NCBI GenBank assembly: GCA_949066965.1
Contig: CARTDA010000006.1
Span: 62,001-126,000, forward strand
Source of the DNA: COE1 sp949066965
GTDB taxonomy: Bacteria > Bacillota > Clostridia > Lachnospirales > Lachnospiraceae
Length of the DNA stretch: 64,000 bases
Direction of reading: 5' to 3'
Both the position numbers and the translations under genes were made by a program. The notes beneath the pieces were generated by a model. That model did no database searches, was not told where the DNA came from, and saw only the letters and a list, made by a program, of their open reading frames with translations. This document shows, one piece after another, positions 52,745 through 61,408 of this stretch (position 1 is its first letter; every line of letters starts with the position of its first letter).

Positions 52745-53632
52745 TCATCCCATCTTCTTATTTCCTGCCACAATATGGGAAAAGAACGCCGCCATGCCTC
52801 TCTTTACAAGAGACTTGTCATACTCCTTATCCATAAGGATATACGCCATCCTCTCAAATGCAATTGACGACTTTGCGTTTGGACTCTGCATACTCACCGG
52901 CATCTGCTGCATCACCGCATCCTCAAGGCGAAAATCCTGTGGTATCGCACCAAGATAAGATGTCGGAAGCTTGAGGTATCTGTTGACTACCGTGTTCAGT
53001 TTGTTATACATAATCTCACCCTCGACTGCCCCTGATACCTTGTTTGCAATCACCATGATTTTCGAGTCCTCCCTGGAAAAGCGCGGATGCCGGTTCAGCG
53101 CCTTTAACAGGGAATAGGAATCCGTAATGGATGTCGGTTCTGGTGTCGCCACCACCAATATCTCACCGCTGGCAACCAGAAAGTCCAGCACTGCATCCGA
53201 AATTCCGGCACCTGTATCTATGATAATAATATCGGCAATCGCGTCCAGTTTTGCAAGATTCTGAACAATATAATTCAAATAATCGCGGCTTAAATTTGAC
53301 AGCCCCGCTATTCCGGATCCCCCTGATATAAATCCTATGTCCATAGGTCCCCATGTTATGATATCCGTGATGTCCTTCCCCTGGTAAATCAGGTCACACA
53401 GATTATGCTTTGGAACAGTCCCAAACATAATCTCTATATTGGCAAGCCCAAAATCCGCATCTAAGATAATTACCCTTTTTCCCAATTTTTTAAACTGACA
53501 TGCAAGGTTTATGGATGTATTTGACTTCCCTACCCCGCCCTTCCCACTTGTCACCGTTATCACCCGGGAAAGTGGTCTCGGAATAGGATTCATTTTTATA
53601 ACAACGTTTCTTAATTGTTCTGCCTGATCCAT
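52745..53632 (-). CDS. flhG: flagellum number regulator FlhG (MinD-like ATPase)
   Basis: FlhG controls the number and placement of flagella with FlhF. The 295-residue ATPase has the deviant Walker A SGKGGVGKSN at residues 28-37. Also present are the switch region VIILDADFGLANIEIMFG and the IIIDTGAGI segment of MinD/ParA proteins. It starts 15 bp after flhF, as usual. No N-terminal activation motif rich in charged residues is obvious beyond the first 20 residues. Confidence 0.93.
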   Translation of the reverse strand: MDQAEQLRNVVIKMNPIPRPLSRVITVTSGKGGVGKSNTSINLACQFKKLGKRVIILDADFGLANIEIMFGTVPKHNLCDLIYQGKDITDIITWGPMDIGFISGGSGIAGLSNLSRDYLNYIVQNLAKLDAIADIIIIDTGAGISDAVLDFLVASGEILVVATPEPTSITDSYSLLKALNRHPRFSREDSKIMVIANKVSGAVEGEIMYNKLNTVVNRYLKLPTSYLGAIPQDFRLEDAVMQQMPVSMQSPNAKSSIAFERMAYILMDKEYDKSLVKRGMAAFFSHIVAGNKKMG

Positions 53633-53646
53633 ACACTAACCTCCTA

Positions 53647-55020
53647 TCAGCGCCTTCCTCCAAGCAACTGTTTCACAGTTGACTGTGGATTGAAATATTC
53701 AATATCGTCTGGTACATTCTGACCACATGTCACATAGGAAAGCGTCGCGCCCGTATAAAGCTTCAGATTGTAGATGTTTCCTAATGTGGCAGTTTCGTCC
53801 AGTTTTGTAAAAATCAACTTGTAATCAGTAATTTCTTTATATGTATCGGCAGTATTCATCAAATCCCTGTACTTTGTGGAAGCTGACAGCACAAGAAACA
53901 CTTCCTTATCCGCTGTCGTGTCCACAGAGCTTATTAAGTCACCCATGCTCTCACACTGTGCCTCATTGTTGGGCGAATGCCCCGTTGTATCTACCAATAT
54001 ATAGTCATACTCCTTAAAATCCTCGACAGATGCCGCAATTTCATTTGCGGTATACACCACCCGGAAAGGAACCTCAAGAATATTTGCATATGTCCGCAAC
54101 TGCTCCGCAGCGGCAATTCTGTATGTATCTGCCGTGAGCAGCGCCACCTTCTTCTTGTGCTCCACCCGGAAGGAGGATGCAATCTTGGCTATCGTTGTCG
54201 TCTTGCCAACGCCTGTTGGTCCCACAAAGAAAATGACCTTCGGACCATTTTCGCTTTCATCCATCACATAAGGCTTTCCGAGCTTCAATATCATCCTCTG
54301 GTAAATCTCAGAGAGCATAAAATCCATCGTGACATCCGGCTTACAGTTTCTGTCGATTTCCTCAAGCATCTCGTTTGCATAATTTTCATTGATTTCGTTG
54401 TCGACCATTTTATTGTACAACAATTTCAAAAAGCTTGACCGCTCCGTGTTCTCTTCCTTTTTGTCACTTTCTGCATTTTTTATCTCTTCAGGCTGCGACT
54501 TGCCCTCCTGCTGCGAGAGCTGTTTTTCAAGCAGGTTCTGGAGATTGTCCAGTTTTTCCTCCAGGCCGTTTCCCCGGAGATTTTCCTTTGTAGGCTCATT
54601 CGCCTTTGCGTCGGTCTTTCCCTTTTCTTTTCCCTCTGGCTTTTGCGGCGGAAAGGTTGCAAGCACGTCCGCGACCGCCTGTCCCACTGCCTTCGCCTCC
54701 ATTGCGGTCTTTGCATCCGCTGTGGCATCCTCCTGCTTTTCCGGCTGCTTCATGGGGATGATTTTTCCCTGTGCCGCATTCTGGCTTAACGTGACCGCCA
54801 CACCATCCTTTTGCGTCTCCTTTGCGGAAACCGCCCCATATTTTTCATTTTCTTCTTCCTTAGCTACTGTCACCTCAATCTTTGTTCCCTTAAAAATGCC
54901 AAACACGCCTTTCGCCTTCACTGTCTTGACATTCATCTCGACAATTCCCTCGCCGAGCTCTTTCTTTGCATATTCCAGCGCTTCCTCTTTCGTTTTTCCC
55001 TGAAATTTCTTTATTATCAT
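53647..55020 (-). CDS. flhF: flagellar biosynthesis GTPase FlhF
   Basis: FlhF is an SRP-type GTPase that places the flagellum. The 457-residue protein has an N-terminal basic region of about 60 residues and a Lys/Glu-rich linker to about 190. An N-domain helix bundle follows. The G domain has FFVGPTGVGKTTTIAKIAS, LLTADTYRIAAAEQL, VDTTGHS and the FTKLDETATLG recognition loop. Its start overlaps flhA by 4 bp, and flhG follows. Confidence 0.95.
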   Translation of the reverse strand: MIIKKFQGKTKEEALEYAKKELGEGIVEMNVKTVKAKGVFGIFKGTKIEVTVAKEEENEKYGAVSAKETQKDGVAVTLSQNAAQGKIIPMKQPEKQEDATADAKTAMEAKAVGQAVADVLATFPPQKPEGKEKGKTDAKANEPTKENLRGNGLEEKLDNLQNLLEKQLSQQEGKSQPEEIKNAESDKKEENTERSSFLKLLYNKMVDNEINENYANEMLEEIDRNCKPDVTMDFMLSEIYQRMILKLGKPYVMDESENGPKVIFFVGPTGVGKTTTIAKIASSFRVEHKKKVALLTADTYRIAAAEQLRTYANILEVPFRVVYTANEIAASVEDFKEYDYILVDTTGHSPNNEAQCESMGDLISSVDTTADKEVFLVLSASTKYRDLMNTADTYKEITDYKLIFTKLDETATLGNIYNLKLYTGATLSYVTCGQNVPDDIEYFNPQSTVKQLLGGRR

Positions 55021-57056
55021 GCTGTCACCATTCCTACTGATTGTAATTCTACATTTGAATCAATTTCATTATATGATACTACCACCAAATCCTTATAGTA
55101 ATCCTCCGTCAGCCGCTTAAAGTACATTCTGACTATGGGAGAAGTTATTATAATTGGATTCTTTCCTAATTTTTCAAGCTTTCCGACTTCTGATTCCACA
55201 GACGCAATAATCGTTTTTGTCTTCTCCGGATCCAGCGTCAGATATGCTCCCTGTTCTGTCTGCTTCACGCTTCCCATAATCTCCTGCTCAAGTCCCGGGT
55301 CGAGTGTAACCACGCTTGTCGTCTCGTTCACCGGAAAGTACTTGTTGGAAATGGCACGCTTGAGACTCTGGCGGACATATTCTGTCAGGATATCGGTATC
55401 CCTTGTCGATGCCGCATGGTCGGCAAGCGTTTCAAATATTGTAACTAAGTCCCTTACGGATATCCCTTCCTTTAAAAGATTCTGTAATACTTTCTGGATA
55501 TCTCCAAGTCCAAGGAGCTTCGGTACAAGTTCCTCCACCAGGGAAGGATTGGTCTCCCTGACATTGTTGACAAGATTCTGCACATCCTGCCTTGTAAGCA
55601 GGTCGGCAAGATACTGTCTGATAATTTCTGTCAGATGTGTCGCAATAATCGATGGCGGGTCAACGACCGTATAGCCCACGCTCTCCGCGCGCTCCCTCTG
55701 GTTTTCCGTAATCCATATCGCCGGCAGATGGAAAGATGGCTCAAATGTCGGAATACCCGAAATCTCCTCCTCGACGAAACCGGGGTTCATTGCCATATAA
55801 TGGTCAAATAAAATTTCCCCCTCGCTTACCTGGATTCCCTTAATCTTTATGATATACTGGTTCGGATTCAGCTGGATGTTGTCACGCAGACGGATAATCG
55901 GCACCACGGTACCAAGCTCAAGTGCAACCTGTCTTCGAATCATGACAACACGGTCCAGAAGGTCGCCGCCCTGGTTGACATCCGCCAGCGGTATAATACC
56001 ATATCCAAACTCAAGTTCGATAGGATCTACCTGCAGCAGTGAATTGACATTCTCTGGTCGGCGGATTTCATCTGCTGTATCCTCCTCCGTGTCAGCCTCT
56101 GCCTCAATGTTTGCCACTTCAATCGTGGAGGCAATCATGCGCCCGCACACGATAAAAATAATCCCCAGGACAACGAAAATCAAAGGATTAAGCGGTGTCA
56201 CCAATCCCAAAAATGCGAGCACCGCACCTACCATATACAAAACTTTCGGTATGCCGAACAACTGGTTTACAAGAACAGACCCAAAGTCGGCTTCCTTTGA
56301 ACCCTTTGTGACGAGAATACCTGTTGATAACGAAATAAGAAGTGAAGGAATCTGGCTGACCAGACCGTCACCTATTGTTAAAATCGTAAACTTATCCGCC
56401 GCAGCGCCGATATCCATGCCCTGTCTCAAAACACCCATGATGATGCCGCCGACGATATTGACACCCGTAATAATAAGACCTGCTGCCGCATCTCCCTTTA
56501 CATACTTAACAGCACCGTCCATGGAACCGAAAAAGCTTGCCTCCTGCTGGAGCTTTTCCCTCTGCACCTTTGCCTCTGCATCTGTTATGGCGCCTGTGTT
56601 TAAGTCCGCATCAATCGCCATCTGTTTACCTGGCATGGCATCGAGTGTAAATCTTGCAGTAACCTCGGCAACTCTCTCAGAACCCTTGTTAATAACAACA
56701 AACTGTACAATAATTAAGATAATGAACACAACAATACCGATGACAAGGTCTCCACCACCCACGAAATTGCCGAACGTTGCCACGACATTTCCCGGATTAC
56801 CCGTTGATAATATCAGACGGGTTGACGATACGTTCAGGGCAATTCTGAAAATCGTTGTGAACAGCAAAATTGTCGGATAAAATGACAAATCCAGAACTTC
56901 TTTTGCAAACATTGTCGTGAACAGGATGGTAAACGCAAGCGAAATATTTATCGCAAGCAGCACATCCAGCAGCGTACTGCTAATCGGTACAATCAACATG
57001 ATGATAGCGCCTAGTAAATAAAGAGCAACACCTATGTCCGCTTTCTTCATCTTCAT
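55017..57056 (-). CDS. flhA: flagellar export gate protein FlhA
   Basis: FlhA is the main export-gate protein of the flagellar type III system. The 679-residue chain has about eight spans in the first 310 residues, the FHIPEP signature region (GDLVIGIVVFIILIIVQFVVINKGSERVAEVTARF) and a large cytoplasmic domain. It follows flhB after a 290-bp gap that contains a hairpin, and overlaps flhF by 4 bp. Length and sequence are normal. Confidence 0.97.
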   Translation of the reverse strand: MKMKKADIGVALYLLGAIIMLIVPISSTLLDVLLAINISLAFTILFTTMFAKEVLDLSFYPTILLFTTIFRIALNVSSTRLILSTGNPGNVVATFGNFVGGGDLVIGIVVFIILIIVQFVVINKGSERVAEVTARFTLDAMPGKQMAIDADLNTGAITDAEAKVQREKLQQEASFFGSMDGAVKYVKGDAAAGLIITGVNIVGGIIMGVLRQGMDIGAAADKFTILTIGDGLVSQIPSLLISLSTGILVTKGSKEADFGSVLVNQLFGIPKVLYMVGAVLAFLGLVTPLNPLIFVVLGIIFIVCGRMIASTIEVANIEAEADTEEDTADEIRRPENVNSLLQVDPIELEFGYGIIPLADVNQGGDLLDRVVMIRRQVALELGTVVPIIRLRDNIQLNPNQYIIKIKGIQVSEGEILFDHYMAMNPGFVEEEISGIPTFEPSFHLPAIWITENQRERAESVGYTVVDPPSIIATHLTEIIRQYLADLLTRQDVQNLVNNVRETNPSLVEELVPKLLGLGDIQKVLQNLLKEGISVRDLVTIFETLADHAASTRDTDILTEYVRQSLKRAISNKYFPVNETTSVVTLDPGLEQEIMGSVKQTEQGAYLTLDPEKTKTIIASVESEVGKLEKLGKNPIIITSPIVRMYFKRLTEDYYKDLVVVSYNEIDSNVELQSVGMVTA

Positions 57057-57250
57057 GTCTCTTTTTCCCCCTTAACTCCTTAAAAATAATCCCCTTTTTA
57101 ATCCCTGTAAATATCAGAAAAGACAAGCCGTAAAAACTTTGTCTTTCTTGTATTCATATTATCTCACAATTAACATAATTTGTATATAATAATTTGTAAG
57201 TTTTTTTATTTTTTTAATTTTTTATAATACTTACACAATTTAAAACAATA

Positions 57251-57282
57251 AACTCTGTGCTTTTTCACCGAAGCACAGAGTT
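57251..57282. terminator. terminator-like hairpin between flhB and flhA
   Basis: AACTCTGTGCTT pairs with AAGCACAGAGTT in a perfect 12-bp stem with an 8-base loop. Plus-strand sequence after it is TTATTTTTG; the minus-strand side reads TATTGTTTT. The rest of the gap 57057-57346 is AT-rich, with no gene seen. Confidence 0.65.
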
Positions 57283-57346
57283 ATTTTTGTTAACATAATC
57301 CATTTATTAAGCATTTAACCCGAAATATTATGTCTACCTCTTTCCG

Positions 57347-58459
57347 TCATATTTTTCCCTGCATCTTGTATACCATCGCAAGCACCTCCGCCACCGCCTG
57401 ATACAGCTCGGGCGGCACTTCCTGTCCGATGTCCACATTCGCGTACAGCATACGGGCAAGCGGCTTGTTCTCCACAATCTCTACCTTGTTTTCCCGCGCA
57501 ATCTCCTTAATTTTCTGTGCCACATAATCGGCTCCCTTTGCAAGTACAATCGGAGCCGAACCCGTACTGGCATCATATTTTATGGCGACGGCAAAATGTG
57601 TCGGGTTGGTTATGACCACGTCCGCTTTGGGCACGTCCTGCATCATGCGGCGCTGTGATGCCTCACGCATCTTGCTCCGAATCTTACCCTTAATCTGCGG
57701 GTCTCCTTCTGCGTTCTTATACTCATCCTTGACTTCCTGCTTTGTCATCTTGATATCGTTATTGAACTTTCGGCGCTGATAAATCAAGTCCACAAACGCC
57801 ACAATCATAAAGACAAGGGATATCTTGAGCCCCATGTTTATGACAATATTTCCAATTGCCTCAATTGCCTGGTTGAGCGGCATCCCATAAAACTTGACCA
57901 GATATACCCAGTCATCCTTTACAGTGGAGTAAACAATAAACATAATCAGCACAATCTTGGCGATTGACTTTATCAGTTCCACAATCTTGTCCTTGGAAAA
58001 CAGCCTTTTCATTCCTGATATCGGATTCAGCTTGCTAAACTTGGGTTTCAGGGGCTTTGTGGAAATCTGGAACTTAAATTGCAGCATATTGACGCCGACT
58101 GCAATGACAATGCCGACAACAAAAAAGGGAAGCAGCTGCACCAGCAGCTTCACATATACATTGTTTATCAGTACCTTGTAATCTTCCCTGACGATATGCC
58201 CATTCCAATAGGTTGTGTAGGCCGGTATCTTTTCGTATATTTCACTGAAAAGCTTCATAAAGTTCTCGCCCATATGGCCAACCCAGAACTTTAATATCAG
58301 AAACAGCGCAATCAGCTCCACGCCGCTCGACAGCTCCTTGCTTTTGGGAACTTTGCCTTCCTTGCGGGTGTCCTGTTTCTTTTTGGCTGTCGGTTCCTCC
58401 GTCTTCTCACCACCGGGACCTTCCTGGGCAAAAAACTGTAAATTGTATGATAGTATCAC
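57347..58459 (-). CDS. flhB: flagellar export specificity switch FlhB
   Basis: FlhB changes export from rod/hook to filament proteins. The 370-residue protein has four membrane spans and a cytoplasmic C-terminal domain with the self-cleavage motif NPTH (VITNPTHFAVAIKYD). Its N-terminus carries the extension QDTRKEGKVPKSKELSSG. It overlaps fliR by 4 bp and is followed by the 290-bp gap with the hairpin. Confidence 0.96.
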   Translation of the reverse strand: MILSYNLQFFAQEGPGGEKTEEPTAKKKQDTRKEGKVPKSKELSSGVELIALFLILKFWVGHMGENFMKLFSEIYEKIPAYTTYWNGHIVREDYKVLINNVYVKLLVQLLPFFVVGIVIAVGVNMLQFKFQISTKPLKPKFSKLNPISGMKRLFSKDKIVELIKSIAKIVLIMFIVYSTVKDDWVYLVKFYGMPLNQAIEAIGNIVINMGLKISLVFMIVAFVDLIYQRRKFNNDIKMTKQEVKDEYKNAEGDPQIKGKIRSKMREASQRRMMQDVPKADVVITNPTHFAVAIKYDASTGSAPIVLAKGADYVAQKIKEIARENKVEIVENKPLARMLYANVDIGQEVPPELYQAVAEVLAMVYKMQGKI

Positions 58460-59238
58460 ATCAAGCCCTCCACTATCGAAACCATCATCTTCTGCATCTG
58501 GGTTGTGATAAAATTACAGATGTCCGGAAGAAGCGTCACCACCACCATAATAACACTCAGCCCCGCCAGAAGCTTTAACTGGATACCTACCGAAAACATG
58601 TTCATCTGCGGTGCGAGCTTCGCCAAAAGCCCGAGCACAATATTCATCAGCGTGATACTGGCAAATACCGGCAGACAGATTCGGAAACCGATAATAATAT
58701 AGTCGCTCAAAAAAGTAAGCAGTGATGTCAGCAGCCTGTCCGTGCTGATATGAATGCCATCTATCGGTATCAGGATAAACGTTTCCATCAATGCCCTGAG
58801 CAGATACCGGTGAAGCCCCGTCGTGTACAGAATCAGCATCACGCCATATTGCAGCAAGGCACCGGTTATGGAAGACTGTTCATTCGTCGTAGGGTCAAAT
58901 ACGTTTGCCATGGACAAGCCCACTTCCATATCGATGATTCTACCTGCAAATAAAACAATGGAAGTACACATCTGAGCCGCCAATCCTATCAGCAGGCCCA
59001 CCGACACTTCCTTCAACACAATCGTACAGAACCCCAGTATTGTATTGTATTCCGGATAAATGTGCTCTGGCCCAAAGCTGTACATAATATAGGCAACGAA
59101 CACACTCAGTCCGATTTTAACAGTATTTGGAACACCCCTTGTACTAAAAAACGGTGCCACAAATATAAAGGTTGCCACCCTCATAAACACAAGCAGAAAG
59201 TATTCCAACTCAAGCATGGAAAAAGATAAGTTTACCAT
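58456..59238 (-). CDS. fliR: flagellar export protein FliR
   Basis: FliR is part of the FliPQR export gate. The 260-residue protein has six spans and family segments such as FAPFFSTRGVPNTVKIGLSVFVAY-like start and NVFDPTTNEQSSITGALLQYGV. It overlaps flhB by 4 bp. It follows fliQ by 24 bp in the order fliP-fliQ-fliR-flhB. Confidence 0.95.
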   Translation of the reverse strand: MVNLSFSMLELEYFLLVFMRVATFIFVAPFFSTRGVPNTVKIGLSVFVAYIMYSFGPEHIYPEYNTILGFCTIVLKEVSVGLLIGLAAQMCTSIVLFAGRIIDMEVGLSMANVFDPTTNEQSSITGALLQYGVMLILYTTGLHRYLLRALMETFILIPIDGIHISTDRLLTSLLTFLSDYIIIGFRICLPVFASITLMNIVLGLLAKLAPQMNMFSVGIQLKLLAGLSVIMVVVTLLPDICNFITTQMQKMMVSIVEGLM

Positions 59239-59262
59239 ACTGTGTAACCCTGCTCCCTTCCG

Positions 59263-59532
59263 TTATCGAATATACATAGAAAAATTCCGCCATAAATCTG
59301 TCATAAAAGTTATCATATTATTCAGCATCCAGTCACCTAAAACCATCAGGCAGAGAAACATGCCTACAATCTTTGGCACAAAGGTAAGCGTCTGTTCCTG
59401 AATGGAGGTTACTGTCTGGAAAATACTGATTGCGAGACCGATTACCAGTGAAACAATAAGCGGCGGCGCAGCTGTCTTGAGAATAACAAACAGCCCTTCT
59501 TTCATAACGTCAACAACCATTTCAACTGTCAT
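59263..59532 (-). CDS. fliQ: flagellar export protein FliQ
   Basis: An 89-residue gate protein with two membrane helices (LIVSLVIGLAISIFQTVTSIQEQTLTF and the terminal GDWMLNNMITF). It matches FliQ in length and in the QEQTLTFVPKI motif. It is separated from fliP by 157 bp, which contains the copy 3 repeat, unlike the close spacing of other genes here. Confidence 0.95.
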   Translation of the reverse strand: MTVEMVVDVMKEGLFVILKTAAPPLIVSLVIGLAISIFQTVTSIQEQTLTFVPKIVGMFLCLMVLGDWMLNNMITFMTDLWRNFSMYIR

Positions 59533-59581
59533 CTTATCACCACACCTTTCCAGGAAATCCGAAACTGCATCCTATTTCTCG

Positions 59582-59665
59582 TAACAGTTCTGCCTTCGGC
59601 TTCCTGTTATGGGCACCAAGCCATCATGCAACCACTTCGTGACCTGATGCAGCTCAGCCCAAACG
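59582..59665 (+). repeat. composite hairpin element, copy 3, inside the fli operon
   Basis: TAACAGTTC..CTGTTA (59582-59609) matches the first hairpin of the 3251 and 38333 copies. Downstream GGGC/GCCC and CCACTTCGTG recall the second hairpin of copy 1, in degraded form. It fills most of the 157-bp gap between fliQ and fliP. Confidence 0.75.
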
Positions 59666-59689
59666 TATCTCACGAACTTATTATATACC

Positions 59690-60595
59690 TTATGAATAAA
59701 ATGTCCGCACCAACTCCAGAATAACCAGATTCCAACCGTCCGCCAGTACAAACAGCAAAATTTTAAACGGCATGGAAATTGTTGTCGGCGGAAGCATCAT
59801 CATACCCATACTCATCAGGACGGATGCAACGACCATGTCTATCACAATAAAGGGAATATAGATAACAAAACCAATAATAAATGCCGTGCGGAGTTCACTG
59901 ACAATAAAAGACGGTATCAGTACCGTTGTCGGAACCTGCTCCATGCTTTTGCCATCCCACGCAGTATTGGAAATCTGCATAAAAGCGTCAATATCTTTAT
60001 CCTGTGTCTGCCTGAACATAAATTCACGCATCGGCGCAGCCGCAATCCCACACGCTTCCTCAAATCCAATCTCACCAGCATCATATGGCACAATCGCCTC
60101 GGTATACACCTGGCTAAATACCGGCTGCATAATAAAAAAAGTCAAAAAAAGCGAAATAGCAATCAACACCTGATTTGGAGGTGCTGACTGTGTATTTAAG
60201 GCCTGCCTCGTAAAATGTAATACAATCAGTATTCGGGTAAAAGATGTAATCGTTACAAGAAGTATCGGTAATACCGCTATTGCCGTCAATATCAGCAATA
60301 TCCTGAGCATACCGTTTAATTCCCCATTTCCGCTGTCGTAAGTAATTTCAAGACGGTTTGCAATATTCAGTTTCCCGAGGTCTTCACCTGTCTCGGCTGA
60401 ACCAGGTTCGTTAATGTTTGTCCGGTTCTCGTCCCTTTGCTGGTTGTCAAGTATCTGCTCTGCCGCGGTGCCGTCATCCGTTGTCGCATTTGCAACAACA
60501 ATATCTGCCATAAATATGACAAATACCATGCAAAGCATATATACAATCTTTCTAAGCTCCTGCCTAATATTGTACGTTCCGCTCTTATTTCCCAT
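59690..60595 (-). CDS. fliP: flagellar export protein FliP
   Basis: FliP forms the core of the export gate. The 301-residue protein has an N-terminal signal-like segment and four membrane spans with the FliP signature LILTAIAVLPILLVTITSFTRILIVLHFTRQALNTQSAPPNQVLIALS-like region, and the C-terminal DMVVASVLMSMGMMMLPPTTISMPFK. The start at 60595 has AAGGA 8 bases before it; the open frame reaches upstream. It lies between fliO and fliQ. Confidence 0.95.
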   Translation of the reverse strand: MGNKSGTYNIRQELRKIVYMLCMVFVIFMADIVVANATTDDGTAAEQILDNQQRDENRTNINEPGSAETGEDLGKLNIANRLEITYDSGNGELNGMLRILLILTAIAVLPILLVTITSFTRILIVLHFTRQALNTQSAPPNQVLIAISLFLTFFIMQPVFSQVYTEAIVPYDAGEIGFEEACGIAAAPMREFMFRQTQDKDIDAFMQISNTAWDGKSMEQVPTTVLIPSFIVSELRTAFIIGFVIYIPFIVIDMVVASVLMSMGMMMLPPTTISMPFKILLFVLADGWNLVILELVRTFYS

Positions 60596-60625
60596 AAATA
60601 TTATCCTTACGCTCCACACATTATC

Positions 60626-60988
60626 CTATTGCTTTTTCAATTTATCCAGTATTTCCTTAAAATTCACATTTACTGGCGAGCCTGTCTCCGCCTTGTTAAA
60701 CTCCGAAATGTCATCCTTTGTCATTTCCCCAAGCAAAGTAACTGTGTCCTTACAGACTACATAGGAAAAATATTTTCCGCCTATTCTTATAACCTGAATA
60801 TATTTGGTTGGCGCTATTCGGAACGTCTCAAGCACTTCCACATTAGAACCTGCAAGCCTTCCCTTTTGAAGACCTGCAGTTAATTTTGTGGCAAAATATG
60901 TAAGAGCCAGTACAAATATAAAAATTAGTATTACCGTTAACAACTGTCCGATGGAGTCAAACCTGTCTGATGTCGATAATAAAAGCAT
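60626..60988 (-). CDS. fliO: flagellar export protein FliO
   Basis: A 120-residue protein with one N-terminal span (LLTVILIFIFVLALTYFATKL) and a short cytoplasmic domain with IQVIRIGGKYFSYVVCKDTVTLL, as in FliO/FliZ of Firmicutes. It lies between cheY and fliP, the usual place. FliO helps FliP assemble into the gate. The sequence is poorly conserved, so position carries weight. Confidence 0.88.
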   Translation of the reverse strand: MLLLSTSDRFDSIGQLLTVILIFIFVLALTYFATKLTAGLQKGRLAGSNVEVLETFRIAPTKYIQVIRIGGKYFSYVVCKDTVTLLGEMTKDDISEFNKAETGSPVNVNFKEILDKLKKQ

Positions 60989-60993
60989 ATTTC

Positions 60994-61356
60994 CTAGCCT
61001 ACAACCTTCTTAACAGCCTCTAATACACGCTCCGCCTGGAAAGGTTTTACAATAAAATCCTTGGCTCCTGACTGAATCGCTTCGATAACCATTGCCTGCT
61101 GCCCCATTGCAGAGCACATGATAACATTTGCTCCCGGGTCAATGCCCTTGATTGCCTTCAAGGCCTGAATACCATCCATCTCCGGCATTGTAATATCAAG
61201 AAGCGTCAAATCTGGTGACGCCTCCTTATATTTGTCAACCGCAATTTTGCCGTTTTCTGCTTCGGCAGCAATTTCATACCCATTCTTTGTCAGAATATCC
61301 TTAATCATCATTCTCATGAAAGCAGCATCATCCACTATCAGAATTCTCTTTGCCAT
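60994..61356 (-). CDS. cheY: chemotaxis response regulator CheY
   Basis: CheY carries the phosphoryl signal from CheA to the motor. The 120-residue single receiver domain has ILIVDDAAFMRM, phospho-Asp in LTLLDITMPEMDG, Thr/Ser switch MCSAMGQ and Lys in DFIVKPF. It lies between fliY and fliO, which is typical for Firmicutes fla/che operons. Spacing to fliO is 5 bp. Confidence 0.96.
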   Translation of the reverse strand: MAKRILIVDDAAFMRMMIKDILTKNGYEIAAEAENGKIAVDKYKEASPDLTLLDITMPEMDGIQALKAIKGIDPGANVIMCSAMGQQAMVIEAIQSGAKDFIVKPFQAERVLEAVKKVVG

Positions 61357-61408
61357 ATCTAACCATGTCCTTTCTTATTTGAAATACCAATTTAAATTTG
61401 GTTATGTA

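Noticed and set aside
55849..56880. 343-codon plus-strand frame in flhA
   Set aside because: It is antisense to flhA, a well-conserved gene.
57057..57346. Sigma-28 promoter ahead of flhA
   Set aside because: No TAAA-N15-GCCGATAA-like sequence was found in this gap.
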